Shown here: positions 38,228-47,072 of the stretch, piece after piece
How the letters are laid out: every line of letters begins with the position of its first letter
Numbering within the stretch: position 1 is the first letter of the stretch
Assembly: GCA_034007295.1 (NCBI GenBank)
Contig: JAVERC010000012.1
Span: 1 to 64,000, forward strand
Source of the DNA: JACKCP01 sp034007295
GTDB taxonomy: Bacteria > Desulfobacterota > Desulfobacteria > Desulfobacterales > JACKCP01
Reading direction: 5' to 3'
Length of the DNA stretch: 64,000 nt
Position numbers and translations under genes: made by a program
The notes under the pieces: generated by a model
The model's input: the letters and a program-made list of their open reading frames with translations, nothing else
The model's database searches: none
What the model was told of the DNA's origin: nothing

Positions 38228-39184
38228 ATGAGATTTGAAACCAGAATTTTTTTTACAGCATTAACAATTCTTATATTAACGCTTAGTCTTAATTCAATTT
38301 TGAGCATTTCATCTTTTGAACATGTTTATGAAAAATCACTGATTTCTACTTTTGAAGCAGGCGGAAAAAACTTAAAAAGAAAAATTGAGCAGTCCCTTTT
38401 ATTTGGCAAGCCGCTTGATAATTTTGAAGGAATGGAAAAACTTCTTAAAGATTTTACAATTCAGCATTCTTTTATAAATTCTGCAGGAATTTTAAATTCT
38501 GAAAATAAAATAATATATCATTCAAACCCTTCTAAACCAGCAAATTTTTTTAAAATTGATGATTTTAAAGAAACACAAAATATTTCAACAAAAATTATAC
38601 AAAATTCATATACAACACTAATCCCATTGTTTTCTTCTAATAAAAAAATTGAAGGTTATCTTTTTTTTGATTTCCCTGAAAAAACTATTTCAGAAAAAAT
38701 ATTTGAAATGATTTTTTCAAACATGAAACTTCTTGTCCAAATTATTTTTTTTACAGGAATTATTCTTATTTTCATGCTTGGAATTTTTATTACAAAACCT
38801 CTTAAATCAAAAATAAAACAAATAATTTTAAATCTTGAAAATAAAAAAACATATTCTAAAAAAAGAGAAATGGTAAAAACTCAAAATGAAATCTACAACC
38901 TTGAACTAAGCATAAATAATTTTTCTGCTTCTTTTTTAAAAAACATGTCTGAAATTGAATCCTTTAAAAACAATTTTTCCAAATTAGAAATTAATACTAA
39001 AGATAGAATTAATAAATCACACCAAACAATTTTAAAATATTTAAAAGAAAATCCAGGCGATCATGAATTTGAAGCATTGTATGAATCATTTGAAAAAAGG
39101 AATAAAACAATTTTAAAATATTTTAAAATTTCATCTATTTTACTTGAATCATCTGATTTTACAGGTAAAAAATATGAAATTTGA
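38228..39184 (+). CDS. Membrane sensor protein, no output domain
   Basis: A 318-residue protein with TM1 (about 5-25), a periplasmic domain (about 28-165), TM2 (about 172-195) and a cytoplasmic helical tail (about 200-318) with no recognisable kinase, cyclase or methyl-accepting domain. The periplasmic part resembles the N-terminal region of the next protein (compare FGKPLDNFEGMEKLLKDF with FGIPISRLIKLENTIKDV), so the two are tandem paralogues. It overlaps the next gene by 11 bases. It may heterodimerise with that sensor-transporter fusion; this is inference. Confidence 0.75.
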   Translation: MRFETRIFFTALTILILTLSLNSILSISSFEHVYEKSLISTFEAGGKNLKRKIEQSLLFGKPLDNFEGMEKLLKDFTIQHSFINSAGILNSENKIIYHSNPSKPANFFKIDDFKETQNISTKIIQNSYTTLIPLFSSNKKIEGYLFFDFPEKTISEKIFEMIFSNMKLLVQIIFFTGIILIFMLGIFITKPLKSKIKQIILNLENKKTYSKKREMVKTQNEIYNLELSINNFSASFLKNMSEIESFKNNFSKLEINTKDRINKSHQTILKYLKENPGDHEFEALYESFEKRNKTILKYFKISSILLESSDFTGKKYEI

Positions 39185-41336
39185 TTTGGGATTAAGACTT
39201 AAAATTTTTATTTTATGTGTTTTTGTAATACTTTGCGGACAGCTTTTTTATTCATATAAAAACTATATTGTTTTTAAGGAAAGCTATATTTTAACCCTTA
39301 AAAACAAAAGTGAAAATCTAGGACAATACATAAAAAAAGATATTGAATATGTTCTTGATTTTGGAATACCGATTTCAAGGTTAATAAAGCTTGAAAACAC
39401 AATTAAAGATGTTCTTTCAGGAGTTAAAGAGCTTGAATATATTGAAATTACAGACCTTGAAAATAATATTTTATATTATGCAGATCATGAAAAAATGGGA
39501 AGGATTGAAAAAGGAGAAAAAAAATCAAAAATTTCGAATTCTCAAGAAATTAACAATAATCTTTCCCCTGCAAATACAGATATAATATTTCCTCTTTTTT
39601 ATAATAAAAAAAATAAGCTTTGCGGATATCTCAATATGAGGCTTTCAAATAAAATTATTGAGTCAAAATCAAGGCAGATTCTTTTTGACATGATAACAGT
39701 TATCATGACTTCATTTCTTATAAGTTTTGAATTTCTTACTTTTTTTGCAGGATACAGCATAAAAAAACCAATTGATAAACTTATAAATAATATAAATTAT
39801 TCATCAAACAATTTAAGACCCCTTAAGACAGAAAACTACAATTTTTTCAAAGAATTTCAGGAAATAATTGATAAAATTAATTTTTTTGTATTTGAATATT
39901 TCAAAGGGTTATTTCCAGTTTTAAAATACAAAAAAATTTCTTCTGATTTAAAAGAACTTATATGCTTTGAATTAAAAAAACAAAAAAATATAATTTCTAA
40001 ATTTCAAAACAACAAAACAATATCAAATCTTTCAGATGATTACTTAAAAATTGAACAAGACTATGAAGTTTTTGAAAAAAAACTTCAAACTTCATTTAAG
40101 GAAAATTTAAAACAAAAACACACAAAGGAAAAAACCGATTATAATTTTATACGGCCTGTTGTATTTTTATTTATTATGGCAGACGGGTTTTCCATTTCAT
40201 TTTTTCCTTTATTTGTAGAACAGATTTATGAGCCGGTTTCATTTATTTCAAAGGAGGTAATGATCGGAATTCCAATGTCAATTTATATGCTTTTTGTAGC
40301 TTTTTCCATGCCGCTTGCAGGAAAATTTGCAGATCAAAAAGGCTGGTATAAAATTTTGATTTACGGTCTTATATTAAATTCTTCAGGATTTTTTTTGACT
40401 GCTCTTTCAAATGATATAATTACACTAATAATTTTTAGAATAATTACAGCTATAGGCTTTGGAATAGTTTTTATATCATGCCAGAAATTTATAATTGACA
40501 ATACAAGTGAAAAATCAAGATCACTTGGGATGGCATCATTTCTTGCTGCTTTTTTCAGCGGAGATATCTGCGGAACTGTAATAGGAGGAATGCTTGCTCA
40601 AAGAATTGGATATTCAAATGTTTTTTTAATAAGCGGAATTTTTTCACTTTGTGCTGCAATTGGCACAATTTTAATTTTTAAAAATGATTTTAAAATAGAT
40701 AAATCACAAGAATCTTCAAAAAAACGACTCCCTTTTACATTCAGGGAACTTTTTATAGTTTTTAAAGACAAAAAATTCACATCAGTTCTTATTTTTCAGG
40801 CAATACCTGCAAAAATAACCCTTATTGGATTTTTATTCTATTTTACCCCTCTTTATCTGAAAAAAATTGAGGTTTTGCAGTCTGATATTGGAAGAATAAT
40901 AATGTCATACAGCATTGCAATAATTTTTGCAGGCCCTGTTTTTTCAGGGTTTATGAAAACTCAAGGATCAAGAAAATTTTTTATTGCAGCAGGCGGAATA
41001 ATTACTGGAATTTCACTTGTTTCATTTAATTTTTATAATGGATTTCTTGCAATTTTTATTGTTGTAACAATGCTTGGATTTGCCCAGTCTTTTTCTGTTC
41101 CATCCCAGGCTTCTTTTGTTTCAGAAACAGAAGTTGTAAAAAAATTGGGAGTTGGTACAGGAATGGGAGTATTCAGATTCTGGGAAAAGGCAGGAAATGT
41201 TTCAGGCCCTGTTGTAGCCGGAATCTTTATTTCAATTTTTGGGTATGTTGAAGCTGTGGTTTATATCGGCATAATTTCCATTGTTTCCTCATTTATTTAT
41301 CTTTTACTAATAATGATGATAGACAAAAAGGCTTAA
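39174..41336 (+). CDS. Sensor-MFS transporter fusion protein
   Basis: About 720 residues. An N-terminal sensor unit (TM near 8-27, periplasmic domain about 30-170, TM near 178-205, cytoplasmic helical linker to about 325) is fused to a full 12-helix major facilitator superfamily transporter (about 328-720). The MFS loop 2-3 signature is visible as GKFADQKGW. A TTG-started form at 39144 is possible, but ATG 39174 has AGGT upstream and overlaps the preceding stop by 11 bases. Direct fusion of a Cache-like sensor to an MFS permease is unusual and suggests ligand-gated transport or a transporter-like receptor. It is in a row with a phosphatase switch and a binding protein. Confidence 0.85.
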   Translation: MKFDLGLRLKIFILCVFVILCGQLFYSYKNYIVFKESYILTLKNKSENLGQYIKKDIEYVLDFGIPISRLIKLENTIKDVLSGVKELEYIEITDLENNILYYADHEKMGRIEKGEKKSKISNSQEINNNLSPANTDIIFPLFYNKKNKLCGYLNMRLSNKIIESKSRQILFDMITVIMTSFLISFEFLTFFAGYSIKKPIDKLINNINYSSNNLRPLKTENYNFFKEFQEIIDKINFFVFEYFKGLFPVLKYKKISSDLKELICFELKKQKNIISKFQNNKTISNLSDDYLKIEQDYEVFEKKLQTSFKENLKQKHTKEKTDYNFIRPVVFLFIMADGFSISFFPLFVEQIYEPVSFISKEVMIGIPMSIYMLFVAFSMPLAGKFADQKGWYKILIYGLILNSSGFFLTALSNDIITLIIFRIITAIGFGIVFISCQKFIIDNTSEKSRSLGMASFLAAFFSGDICGTVIGGMLAQRIGYSNVFLISGIFSLCAAIGTILIFKNDFKIDKSQESSKKRLPFTFRELFIVFKDKKFTSVLIFQAIPAKITLIGFLFYFTPLYLKKIEVLQSDIGRIIMSYSIAIIFAGPVFSGFMKTQGSRKFFIAAGGIITGISLVSFNFYNGFLAIFIVVTMLGFAQSFSVPSQASFVSETEVVKKLGVGTGMGVFRFWEKAGNVSGPVVAGIFISIFGYVEAVVYIGIISIVSSFIYLLLIMMIDKKA

Positions 41337-41344
41337 TTTTTTTT

Positions 41345-42592
41345 ATGAGTGATTATTATAAATTTTTAGACGAACAGATTAATAATGAACTTAAAACTGA
41401 TATTGGTTTTAACAGTCTTATTTCTTCAAAACCCTATTTATTTGATGATGAACAATCCAAAAAATTTTTTAATAGGTATGAAATTATAAAAGAGTTTCAA
41501 AAAATCTGTTTAAATCTTTTTCAAAAAAGTCTTTTAGAGGAAGAAGACCCGGAAATTGCAGACCTTGTATTAAATGAACTTCCTGAAAACATTGGCGAAA
41601 AATACCATAAAAATCTTCCTGTAAGAAATGATCAGACTCCAGTTTTTTTCAGAACTGATGAAGTTATTCCTGGTAAAATTTCTGAAATTCAAAGTCCTGG
41701 TTCTTCATGGGGGATTTATGACCAGATTTTTTCATTTTTTAACTCACATAAAGAATTTAATAAAAATAAAAGACTTTTTGAAAATTCACTTCCTTTTCAG
41801 CTTTCAAAAGCTCTAAAAAATTATTTAAAAAAAGATCCCATTGTTCATCATCTTATTGACAATGCTTCAATTCCCTGGGGAATGAGATATTTTATTTTGC
41901 AGACAAGAAAACATGGAATAAAATATTTTGGATATGACAAAAACATTACATCCTATGACTGCAATTTTATAAGATCACATGCATTTTTTGGTCTTATGGC
42001 TGATAATTTCAGACGTTTTCGCCTTGAAAAATATGAAAAAAATGAACTTGATTATGATCTTTTTCCTTGTGTTTTGTTTGATCAGAAAATGCCCCTTATT
42101 TTTCCTTTTCATGAAAAAACCAAAAAATACTTTTCAGATGAAATAAGAGATATTTTTCCTTTTTCTTCACTTGTTACCCCTCAAGGTTTAAATCTTGAAG
42201 AAGGAAACAATATTTCAATAGATGATTTTTGCAGACTTCCACAATCAAAAAGAAAATATTTTTTAAAATATGCAGGAAGTGACCTTGAAATTAACTGGGG
42301 AAGCAAGTCAGTTTTTTATCTTGGGAAAGAATCTCAAATAAGATGCAAAAATATCCTTGAAAATGTATTAAAAGGATATAAATATAGAAAAAAATGGAAA
42401 ATTCAAAAGGCTTATTTTACAAAAGATGAAAATGCTGAGTATATAAGCAGAGAAAATGAAATTTTAAAGGAAAAAGCGTACTCAAAATTCAGCGGTTTTT
42501 ACGGCCCAAACGGACTTATGGGAATACTTGTTATGCAAAGGACTTTCCCAAAGGTTCACGGTTCGCCTGAAACTATTATGACAATAGCATGA
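41345..42592 (+). CDS. Uncharacterised protein, possibly ATP-grasp-like
   Basis: A 415-residue soluble protein. FFRTDEVIPGKISEIQSPGS (about 99-118) and the final FYGPNGLMGILVMQRTFPKVHG have the flavour of preATP-grasp/ATP-grasp enzymes that read a substrate-binding loop early and a metal/phosphate site late (glutathionylspermidine-synthase-like). The match is weak and I cannot name a substrate. It starts eight bases after the sensor-MFS gene and lies 20 bases before the binding protein, so it belongs to that unit. It may make or modify the compound sensed or transported. Confidence 0.6.
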   Translation: MSDYYKFLDEQINNELKTDIGFNSLISSKPYLFDDEQSKKFFNRYEIIKEFQKICLNLFQKSLLEEEDPEIADLVLNELPENIGEKYHKNLPVRNDQTPVFFRTDEVIPGKISEIQSPGSSWGIYDQIFSFFNSHKEFNKNKRLFENSLPFQLSKALKNYLKKDPIVHHLIDNASIPWGMRYFILQTRKHGIKYFGYDKNITSYDCNFIRSHAFFGLMADNFRRFRLEKYEKNELDYDLFPCVLFDQKMPLIFPFHEKTKKYFSDEIRDIFPFSSLVTPQGLNLEEGNNISIDDFCRLPQSKRKYFLKYAGSDLEINWGSKSVFYLGKESQIRCKNILENVLKGYKYRKKWKIQKAYFTKDENAEYISRENEILKEKAYSKFSGFYGPNGLMGILVMQRTFPKVHGSPETIMTIA

Positions 42593-42612
42593 TTTATAAG
42601 GATTTAATTTAA

Positions 42613-43614
42613 ATGTTTATTAAAGTAATATTTAATTTTTTTATATTTGTTTTTTTATTTTGCACAAATGGATTTTGTCAGGAAAAATTTAAAATTGCCT
42701 ATCTTGAAGGCGGACAATACTGGATTTTTGACAAAACAAATGAAGCTTATAAAAATTCTTTAAATAAAAAAGGCTGGATAGATAAAATTGAATTTCCAAA
42801 AAATCTTTCTTTCAGTCCTGGCTGGGATAATTCAGCCATTCTTGAAGAAAAAGCAAAATTTATTATGGCTCAAAAGGATATTTCTCTTGTTATTTCTGCA
42901 GGTACAGACGCAACAAAAGCCCTTTTAAAATTTAATAATAAAAAGACTCCAATTCTTGCAGTTGGTGTATCAGATGCTGTTGGATCAGGTTTTGTAAAAA
43001 GTGAAAATGAATCAGGAATTGATAATTTTACAGTAAGAATAGAACCTGAAAGATTTGAAAGAATGTTTAAAATTTTTCATGAAGTTGTAGGGTTTAAAAA
43101 GCTAGGCCTTATTTATCCTGATACTGAAAGCGGAAAAAAATATACAAATCTTGATGAAGCAAAAAAAACAAGTCAAAGTCTTGGTTTTGAAATAATTGAA
43201 CAAAAGATTAAAACTGAAGACAGTTTTGATTGTCTTGAAGGACTTAAAAGTCTTAAAGAAAAGGGAATTGACGCTTTTTTTATTCCATCTCTTCTATGTT
43301 TTGACTTAAATAAAAATGATGTTTCAAAACTTATTTCATATTTAAATGAAAATGACATTGCAAGTTTTGCACGCAATGGATCTGAGTTTGTAAAAGCTGG
43401 TGCTTTAATGGGATTTTCAACCCTTGATTTTTCCAAAAGGGGTGATTTTCTTGCTGATATGATAATTGAAATTTTAAGAGGTAAAAAACCTTCAGCACTT
43501 AAAATGGTTGACAGCGGATCTCCAAAAATTTCATTCAATTTACAGACAGCTGCTGAAATCGGTTTTGACCCCCCTTTTGACATCTTAGCTGCTACTGATG
43601 AACTGTTTAACTAG
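42613..43614 (+). CDS. ABC-type substrate-binding protein
   Basis: A 333-residue periplasmic protein with a signal peptide (cleavage likely after about residue 22, FCTNGFCQ). The remainder fits the ABC_sub_bind family (PF04392; TrpX/BMP-like fold): LVISAGTDATKALL, TPILAVGVSDAVGSGFV, LGLIYPDTESGKKY and DAFFIPSLL. No ABC permease or ATPase is adjacent, so it may feed the periplasmic sensors of the preceding genes rather than an importer. It is the last gene of the same-strand series that begins with tssJ. Confidence 0.85.
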   Translation: MFIKVIFNFFIFVFLFCTNGFCQEKFKIAYLEGGQYWIFDKTNEAYKNSLNKKGWIDKIEFPKNLSFSPGWDNSAILEEKAKFIMAQKDISLVISAGTDATKALLKFNNKKTPILAVGVSDAVGSGFVKSENESGIDNFTVRIEPERFERMFKIFHEVVGFKKLGLIYPDTESGKKYTNLDEAKKTSQSLGFEIIEQKIKTEDSFDCLEGLKSLKEKGIDAFFIPSLLCFDLNKNDVSKLISYLNENDIASFARNGSEFVKAGALMGFSTLDFSKRGDFLADMIIEILRGKKPSALKMVDSGSPKISFNLQTAAEIGFDPPFDILAATDELFN

Positions 43615-43679
43615 AATGAAAAAACTTGTTAATAAGGCAAAATCTAAAGGATTTGAAACTGAAAATCTAATATTTGTTG

Positions 43680-43703
43680 ATCATGGGAATCACCATGATT
43701 TTA
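43680..43703 (+). terminator. Weak candidate terminator after the T6SS/sensor run
   Basis: A 7-bp inverted repeat, ATCATGG and CCATGAT, with a six-base loop and followed by TTTT. It is the only hairpin found after the binding-protein gene. The rest of the gap 43615-43881 holds only the promoter candidate listed next. Confidence 0.35.
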
Positions 43704-43786
43704 AAATTTAAAATGAAACTGAAACTTTCTAAAATTCAGAAAAAGCTCTCTTTTAAAACATAATAACCACACTCCACAATACTTAC

Positions 43787-43815
43787 TTGACACTTTTGTA
43801 AATGCTTTGTAATAA
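43787..43815 (+). promoter_or_regulatory. Candidate promoter for the aminotransferase gene
   Basis: A perfect -35 TTGACA (43787-43792), a 17-base spacer and TAATAA (43810-43815) as a weak -10, about 65 bases before the ATG at 43882. Confidence 0.45.
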
Positions 43816-43881
43816 GCACAGCGATAATCAAGCTTTTTTTTAATTAATTCAAAATATTAATATAATTTTAAAGGTATAGAA

Positions 43882-45195
43882 ATGAACCCAATCGCAAAGG
43901 AATTGAACAATTCCATCCAGCAGGAAAACAACTATGTATTTGAAATGCTTTCAAAAATGGGTAAAGAGCTTTTTTTTCCAAAGGGAATTTTAAGCCAGAG
44001 TGCAGAAGCAAAGGAAAAAGCTAAAAAAATCAATGCAACAATCGGTATTGCAAAGGAAAACGGCGGCATAATGTTTCTTGAGTCTGTAATGTCTGAAATT
44101 CCTGGAATTGCTCCGGAAAATTCACTTTCCTATGCCCCTTCATTTGGTATTCCAGCTTTAAGACAGGCATGGAAAAAAGAGCAGTTTGAAAAAAATACTT
44201 CTCTAAAGGGAAAATCAACTTCACTTCCTGTTGTTACAAATGGAATTACACATGCAATAAGTATTTTTGCAGATGTTTGGGCTGATACAGGCGATGTTGT
44301 TGTACTTCCAGATCTTTACTGGGGAAATTACAATCTTATTATGAAACTTAGAAAAGGAATTGAATTTGCACATTTCAAAACCTTTGATGAAAACGGCGGA
44401 TTCAATGTCAAAGGCTTTGATGAATGCGTAAAAGCCCAGGCAAAGGGAAAAGACAAAGTTATTGTTATAATGAATTTCCCCCACAACCCAACAGGATATT
44501 CAGTAACTGAAAAAGAAGCAGAAAGTATGGTAAATACTTTAAAAGAAGTTGCAGATTCTGGAACTAATGTTCTTGCAGTATCAGATGATGCATATTTTGG
44601 ACTTTTCTTTGAAGAAGAAACATGCAAGGAATCTGTTTTTGCAAAACTTGCAGGAATTCATGAAAGAATTCTTGCAGTAAAACTTGACGGTGCAACAAAA
44701 GAAAATTTTGTCTGGGGTCTAAGATGCGGATTTATTACTTATGGAACAAAAACAAAATCAGACAATCCGCTTTTTTATGAAGCTCTTGAAAAGAAAACAG
44801 CAGGCTGTATAAGAGGAAACATTTCCAATGCTTCTCATTTAGGCCAGTCAATTATACTTAAGTCAATGCAGGCAAACACATATAAGCCTCAAAAAGATGA
44901 AAAATTTAGTGTTTTAAAAGAAAGAGCAAATAAGGTAAAAGAAGTTGTTTCACGTGATAAATATGAAGATTATTTTAAGGCATATCCTTTTAACTCAGGA
45001 TATTTCATGTGCATAAAACTTTTAAAAGATGTTGATGCAGAAAAACTAAGACTACATCTTTTGGATAATTATCAGGTTGGCCTTATTTCAATTGACTCAA
45101 ATAACCTAAGAGTTGCTTTTTCTTCAATAAATCTTGATGATGTTGAACCTCTTTTTGATGCAGTTTATGATGGAATAAATGATTTTTTGAAATAA
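43882..45195 (+). CDS. PLP-dependent class I/II aminotransferase
   Basis: A 437-residue fold-type I aminotransferase. NFPHNPTG is at 198-205, the conserved Asp-x-x-Tyr pair in SDDAYFG (D235, Y238), the Schiff-base lysine K273 in DGATKENFVWGLRCG, with R281 from the substrate-binding region. The N-terminal 60 residues and the NTGY-type variations resemble tyrosine/aspartate-like or LL-DAP-like groups, but substrate cannot be assigned. It stands alone between its own promoter candidate and a strong terminator. Confidence 0.87.
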   Translation: MNPIAKELNNSIQQENNYVFEMLSKMGKELFFPKGILSQSAEAKEKAKKINATIGIAKENGGIMFLESVMSEIPGIAPENSLSYAPSFGIPALRQAWKKEQFEKNTSLKGKSTSLPVVTNGITHAISIFADVWADTGDVVVLPDLYWGNYNLIMKLRKGIEFAHFKTFDENGGFNVKGFDECVKAQAKGKDKVIVIMNFPHNPTGYSVTEKEAESMVNTLKEVADSGTNVLAVSDDAYFGLFFEEETCKESVFAKLAGIHERILAVKLDGATKENFVWGLRCGFITYGTKTKSDNPLFYEALEKKTAGCIRGNISNASHLGQSIILKSMQANTYKPQKDEKFSVLKERANKVKEVVSRDKYEDYFKAYPFNSGYFMCIKLLKDVDAEKLRLHLLDNYQVGLISIDSNNLRVAFSSINLDDVEPLFDAVYDGINDFLK

Positions 45196-45222
45196 AATTA
45201 TCTTTATATAAAAAATTTTAAG

Positions 45223-45250
45223 GGCGGAGCTTTTTGTTCCGCCTTTTTTT
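45223..45250 (+). terminator. Rho-independent terminator of the aminotransferase gene
   Basis: GGCGGAGC (45223-45230) pairs with GTTCCGCC (45236-45243; one G-U) around a TTTTT loop and is followed by seven T residues. The most convincing intrinsic terminator in the window. Confidence 0.88.
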
Positions 45251-45319
45251 ATTTTTTATATTAAAAAAATATAATCACAGCTAATGTTTATTTTTTTTAT
45301 AAAAAAATTTAAATCAATT

Positions 45320-45433
45320 GAGCCTGGCAGGACGGGCTTCGAACCCGCGATATGAAGGAGAGCTTAGACAAAAGACAATACCTTGTCCCTGCTCTCATTC
45401 CCCGCTGCCACCTGCGACCATCAAGCCAAGCTC
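45320..45433 (-). ncRNA. tRNA-like structured RNA element
   Basis: On the minus strand this 114-base element is closed by a 9-bp stem, GAGCTTGGC with GCCAGGCTC (one G-U). Inside are a small CGC/GCG hairpin with an AGGTGGCA D-loop-like loop, a long arm (GAATGAGAGC with GCTCTCCTTC, one mismatch, topped by GACAA/TTGTC), and a T-arm look-alike GCGGG-TTCGAAG-CCCGT whose loop fits the T-loop consensus. GC content is far above its surroundings. No anticodon arm can be placed and three bases separate T-arm and closing stem, so it is not a normal tRNA. Its 5' end overlaps the stop codon of the adjacent minus-strand gene. It could be a tRNA-like RNA, an allo-tRNA relative or a mobile structured element. 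Confidence 0.4.
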
Positions 45434-45896
45434 AAATTAAATATTGCATGAAAATATTTGAAAGATCAATCATAGCTTGTATCCATTCTTCATTTGTCGG
45501 TTTATGAAGATAAATTTTTATTCTTTTATCCAGCCCGTTTGGATTTCTTGGTGAATTTGCCAAATCCTCTTCATTCCAGGTAATTTTATTATTAGTTTTA
45601 TATCCATTATTTCTAAAATTTTCTTTGAGAAAAGTATAAAGTTCATCTTGAGAATATCTTTTGCCTTTTGATGTTCTTGCCTTTAATTCAAGTTCTACCC
45701 AAGTTCTTCTTGAATCCTGAGCAAAAGCAAAATATACCCCTGGCAGCATTGCTTTTGCTTTAGAATATGAACCGTCATTTTTAAATGTATTAAAATTCAA
45801 ATTTATATTTTCTTTCTTAAATCTATCATCTGCAAGATTTATAAATTTTTCCCAGTTTTTTCTAAGTATTGGATCATTTATTGTTTCAAGTCCCAT
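45432..45896 (-). CDS. Uncharacterised protein (DUF4268-like features)
   Basis: A 154-residue protein. The central SRRTWVELELKART and the C-terminal EEWIQAMIDLSNIF resemble the DUF4268 type of protein found in restriction and defence contexts, but the match is by eye and weak. It is a single gene with no partner on its strand. Its stop codon TGA coincides with the first bases of the tRNA-like element, so its 3' end may have been set by that element. Function unknown. Confidence 0.6.
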   Translation of the reverse strand: MGLETINDPILRKNWEKFINLADDRFKKENINLNFNTFKNDGSYSKAKAMLPGVYFAFAQDSRRTWVELELKARTSKGKRYSQDELYTFLKENFRNNGYKTNNKITWNEEDLANSPRNPNGLDKRIKIYLHKPTNEEWIQAMIDLSNIFMQYLI

Positions 45897-45983
45897 TTTA
45901 GCCTCTTGATTTATTGTTTTAATTTAAAAAATCCTATTTTCAACATATCTGTAACCAAAACAGAATATCACATACTAAAAACC

Positions 45984-46015
45984 AGTTTGCTGACGAAAAC
46001 TGTATTTTTTCTAAG
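45984..46015 (+). repeat. Decayed end of inverted-repeat element family A
   Basis: GTTTGCTGACGAAAACTGT followed by a T run resembles the GTTGCTGAACGAAAACGGCC terminus of family A (47293-47431). The rest of the element is not found here. The remaining parts of the gap 45897-46147 show nothing else. Confidence 0.4.
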
Positions 46016-46147
46016 CCGGTTTGAAAAACAGTCTTTACATGACTTAGAGCTTAAAAAAGAATAAAACTGATAAAAAATACAGCAGCCCTTCAAATTTAAA
46101 CTAAACAGTTACAAATTAATTTAATACTTTTTTGTGTTATAAAATTA

Positions 46148-46345
46148 AACCTGAATTGAGCGATTTTCAAATTTGCTGCATATAACGGCAAATTGTATCA
46201 AGCTATACTTTTGCTATGCGTGATGCAATTTAACGCATAAAATGCGGCAAAATTCGAAAGCTCGCAGAGTTTCATATTTTTAAATACAATAAGCTTAATT
46301 TATTGGAAATTTATTAATTTAAAAATATTAAACTATCAATTTAAG
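46148..46345 (+). repeat. Inverted-repeat element family B, copy 1
   Basis: About 198 bases, some 80% identical by eye to 47073-47271. It begins AACCTGAATTGAGCG and ends in a degenerate inverse of the same motif. The interior contains GCTATACTTTTGCTATGCGTGAT. No coding capacity. It abuts the stop codon of the 120-residue gene at 46346. Confidence 0.75.
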
Positions 46346-46708
46346 TTAAACTTCCATTTCCTGATACCTATGCATAATTCTCCACACATTAAAATATGAA
46401 TCCATTTTTTCATCCAAAAGTTTTTTATCCATCTCCTCTTCCATATCTTTTTTATGAACAGCATTTTTAAAATTTGAGTAATCAATATTTTTTGCTGTAA
46501 AAACCATATAGTCTTCAAGCTGCTTTCTTGTTATATAAATTCTGTATCTATAATCGCTGCCTGAATATTCATGGATTTTAAGATTAGGGTCAATATTATT
46601 GGCTGCATTTTTTAAATCATGTTTTTTTCTAGCTCTTACCTGGATTAAATTTTGATCTTTTATGCTGATACTTATTGAAAAAAAACCATCTGTATTGAAT
46701 ATCCACAT
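46346..46708 (-). CDS. Conserved small protein, MWIF-start type, function unknown
   Basis: A 120-residue protein with the recurrent opening MWIFNTDGFFSI, a middle LIQVRARKKHDLKNA, then YRYRIYITRKQLEDYM and IDYSNFKNAV. I recognise this as a widespread small protein family of unknown function. The last third is a charged helix. A GGGAGCAGG ribosome site precedes the ATG. It stands alone; its stop codon is immediately followed by a family B repeat element. Confidence 0.75.
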   Translation of the reverse strand: MWIFNTDGFFSISISIKDQNLIQVRARKKHDLKNAANNIDPNLKIHEYSGSDYRYRIYITRKQLEDYMVFTAKNIDYSNFKNAVHKKDMEEEMDKKLLDEKMDSYFNVWRIMHRYQEMEV

Positions 46709-47072
46709 ATGCCCTGCTCCCTTTTATTTAAAAAATTTTATTAATAAAACCAAATTTCATATTAATTACTGCCAATTAATATTAACGGCGTTATTTTGTA
46801 ATTTTTAATATTTTTTAAAATAATATCACATCAGGTCTGTCAAAAAGTGACAGACCTAAAAAAATTATTGGAAATTTTGATATAAGAAGTGAAAAAACTA
46901 AAAAAATGGTCAGCAAATACGGGATAAGGTGTGTTATGATAAACTCAATTAAAACACCGGCAAAAATATTTTTTATCTCCGAATTTTTTAAATCAAAAGG
47001 GTAACAAAATTGCAGATATAAATTACCCCGAATTTGAAAAACCCGGGGTAAAAATAAACAAATTTTAAATAA
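46709..47072. other. Non-coding gap with two inverted repeats
   Basis: No gene seen. AGGTCTGTCA and TGACAGACCT (46833-46857) form a perfect 10-bp stem with loop AAAAG but no T run, so operator or repeat is more likely than terminator. TTACCCCG and CGGGGTAA (47023-47051) form an 8-bp stem that could end minus-strand leuA transcripts reading through the repeats. Confidence 0.5.

Noticed and set aside
45320..45433. Selenocysteine tRNA, SRP RNA or tmRNA
   Set aside because: The T-arm fits, but no anticodon arm with TCA can be placed, length is 114 bases, and three bases lie between T-arm and closing stem. SRP's GGAAG/GCAGCC loop is absent. The tmRNA 5' pattern is absent and the length is far too short.
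46833..46857. Intrinsic terminator
   Set aside because: The stem is strong, but neither strand has a following T run.
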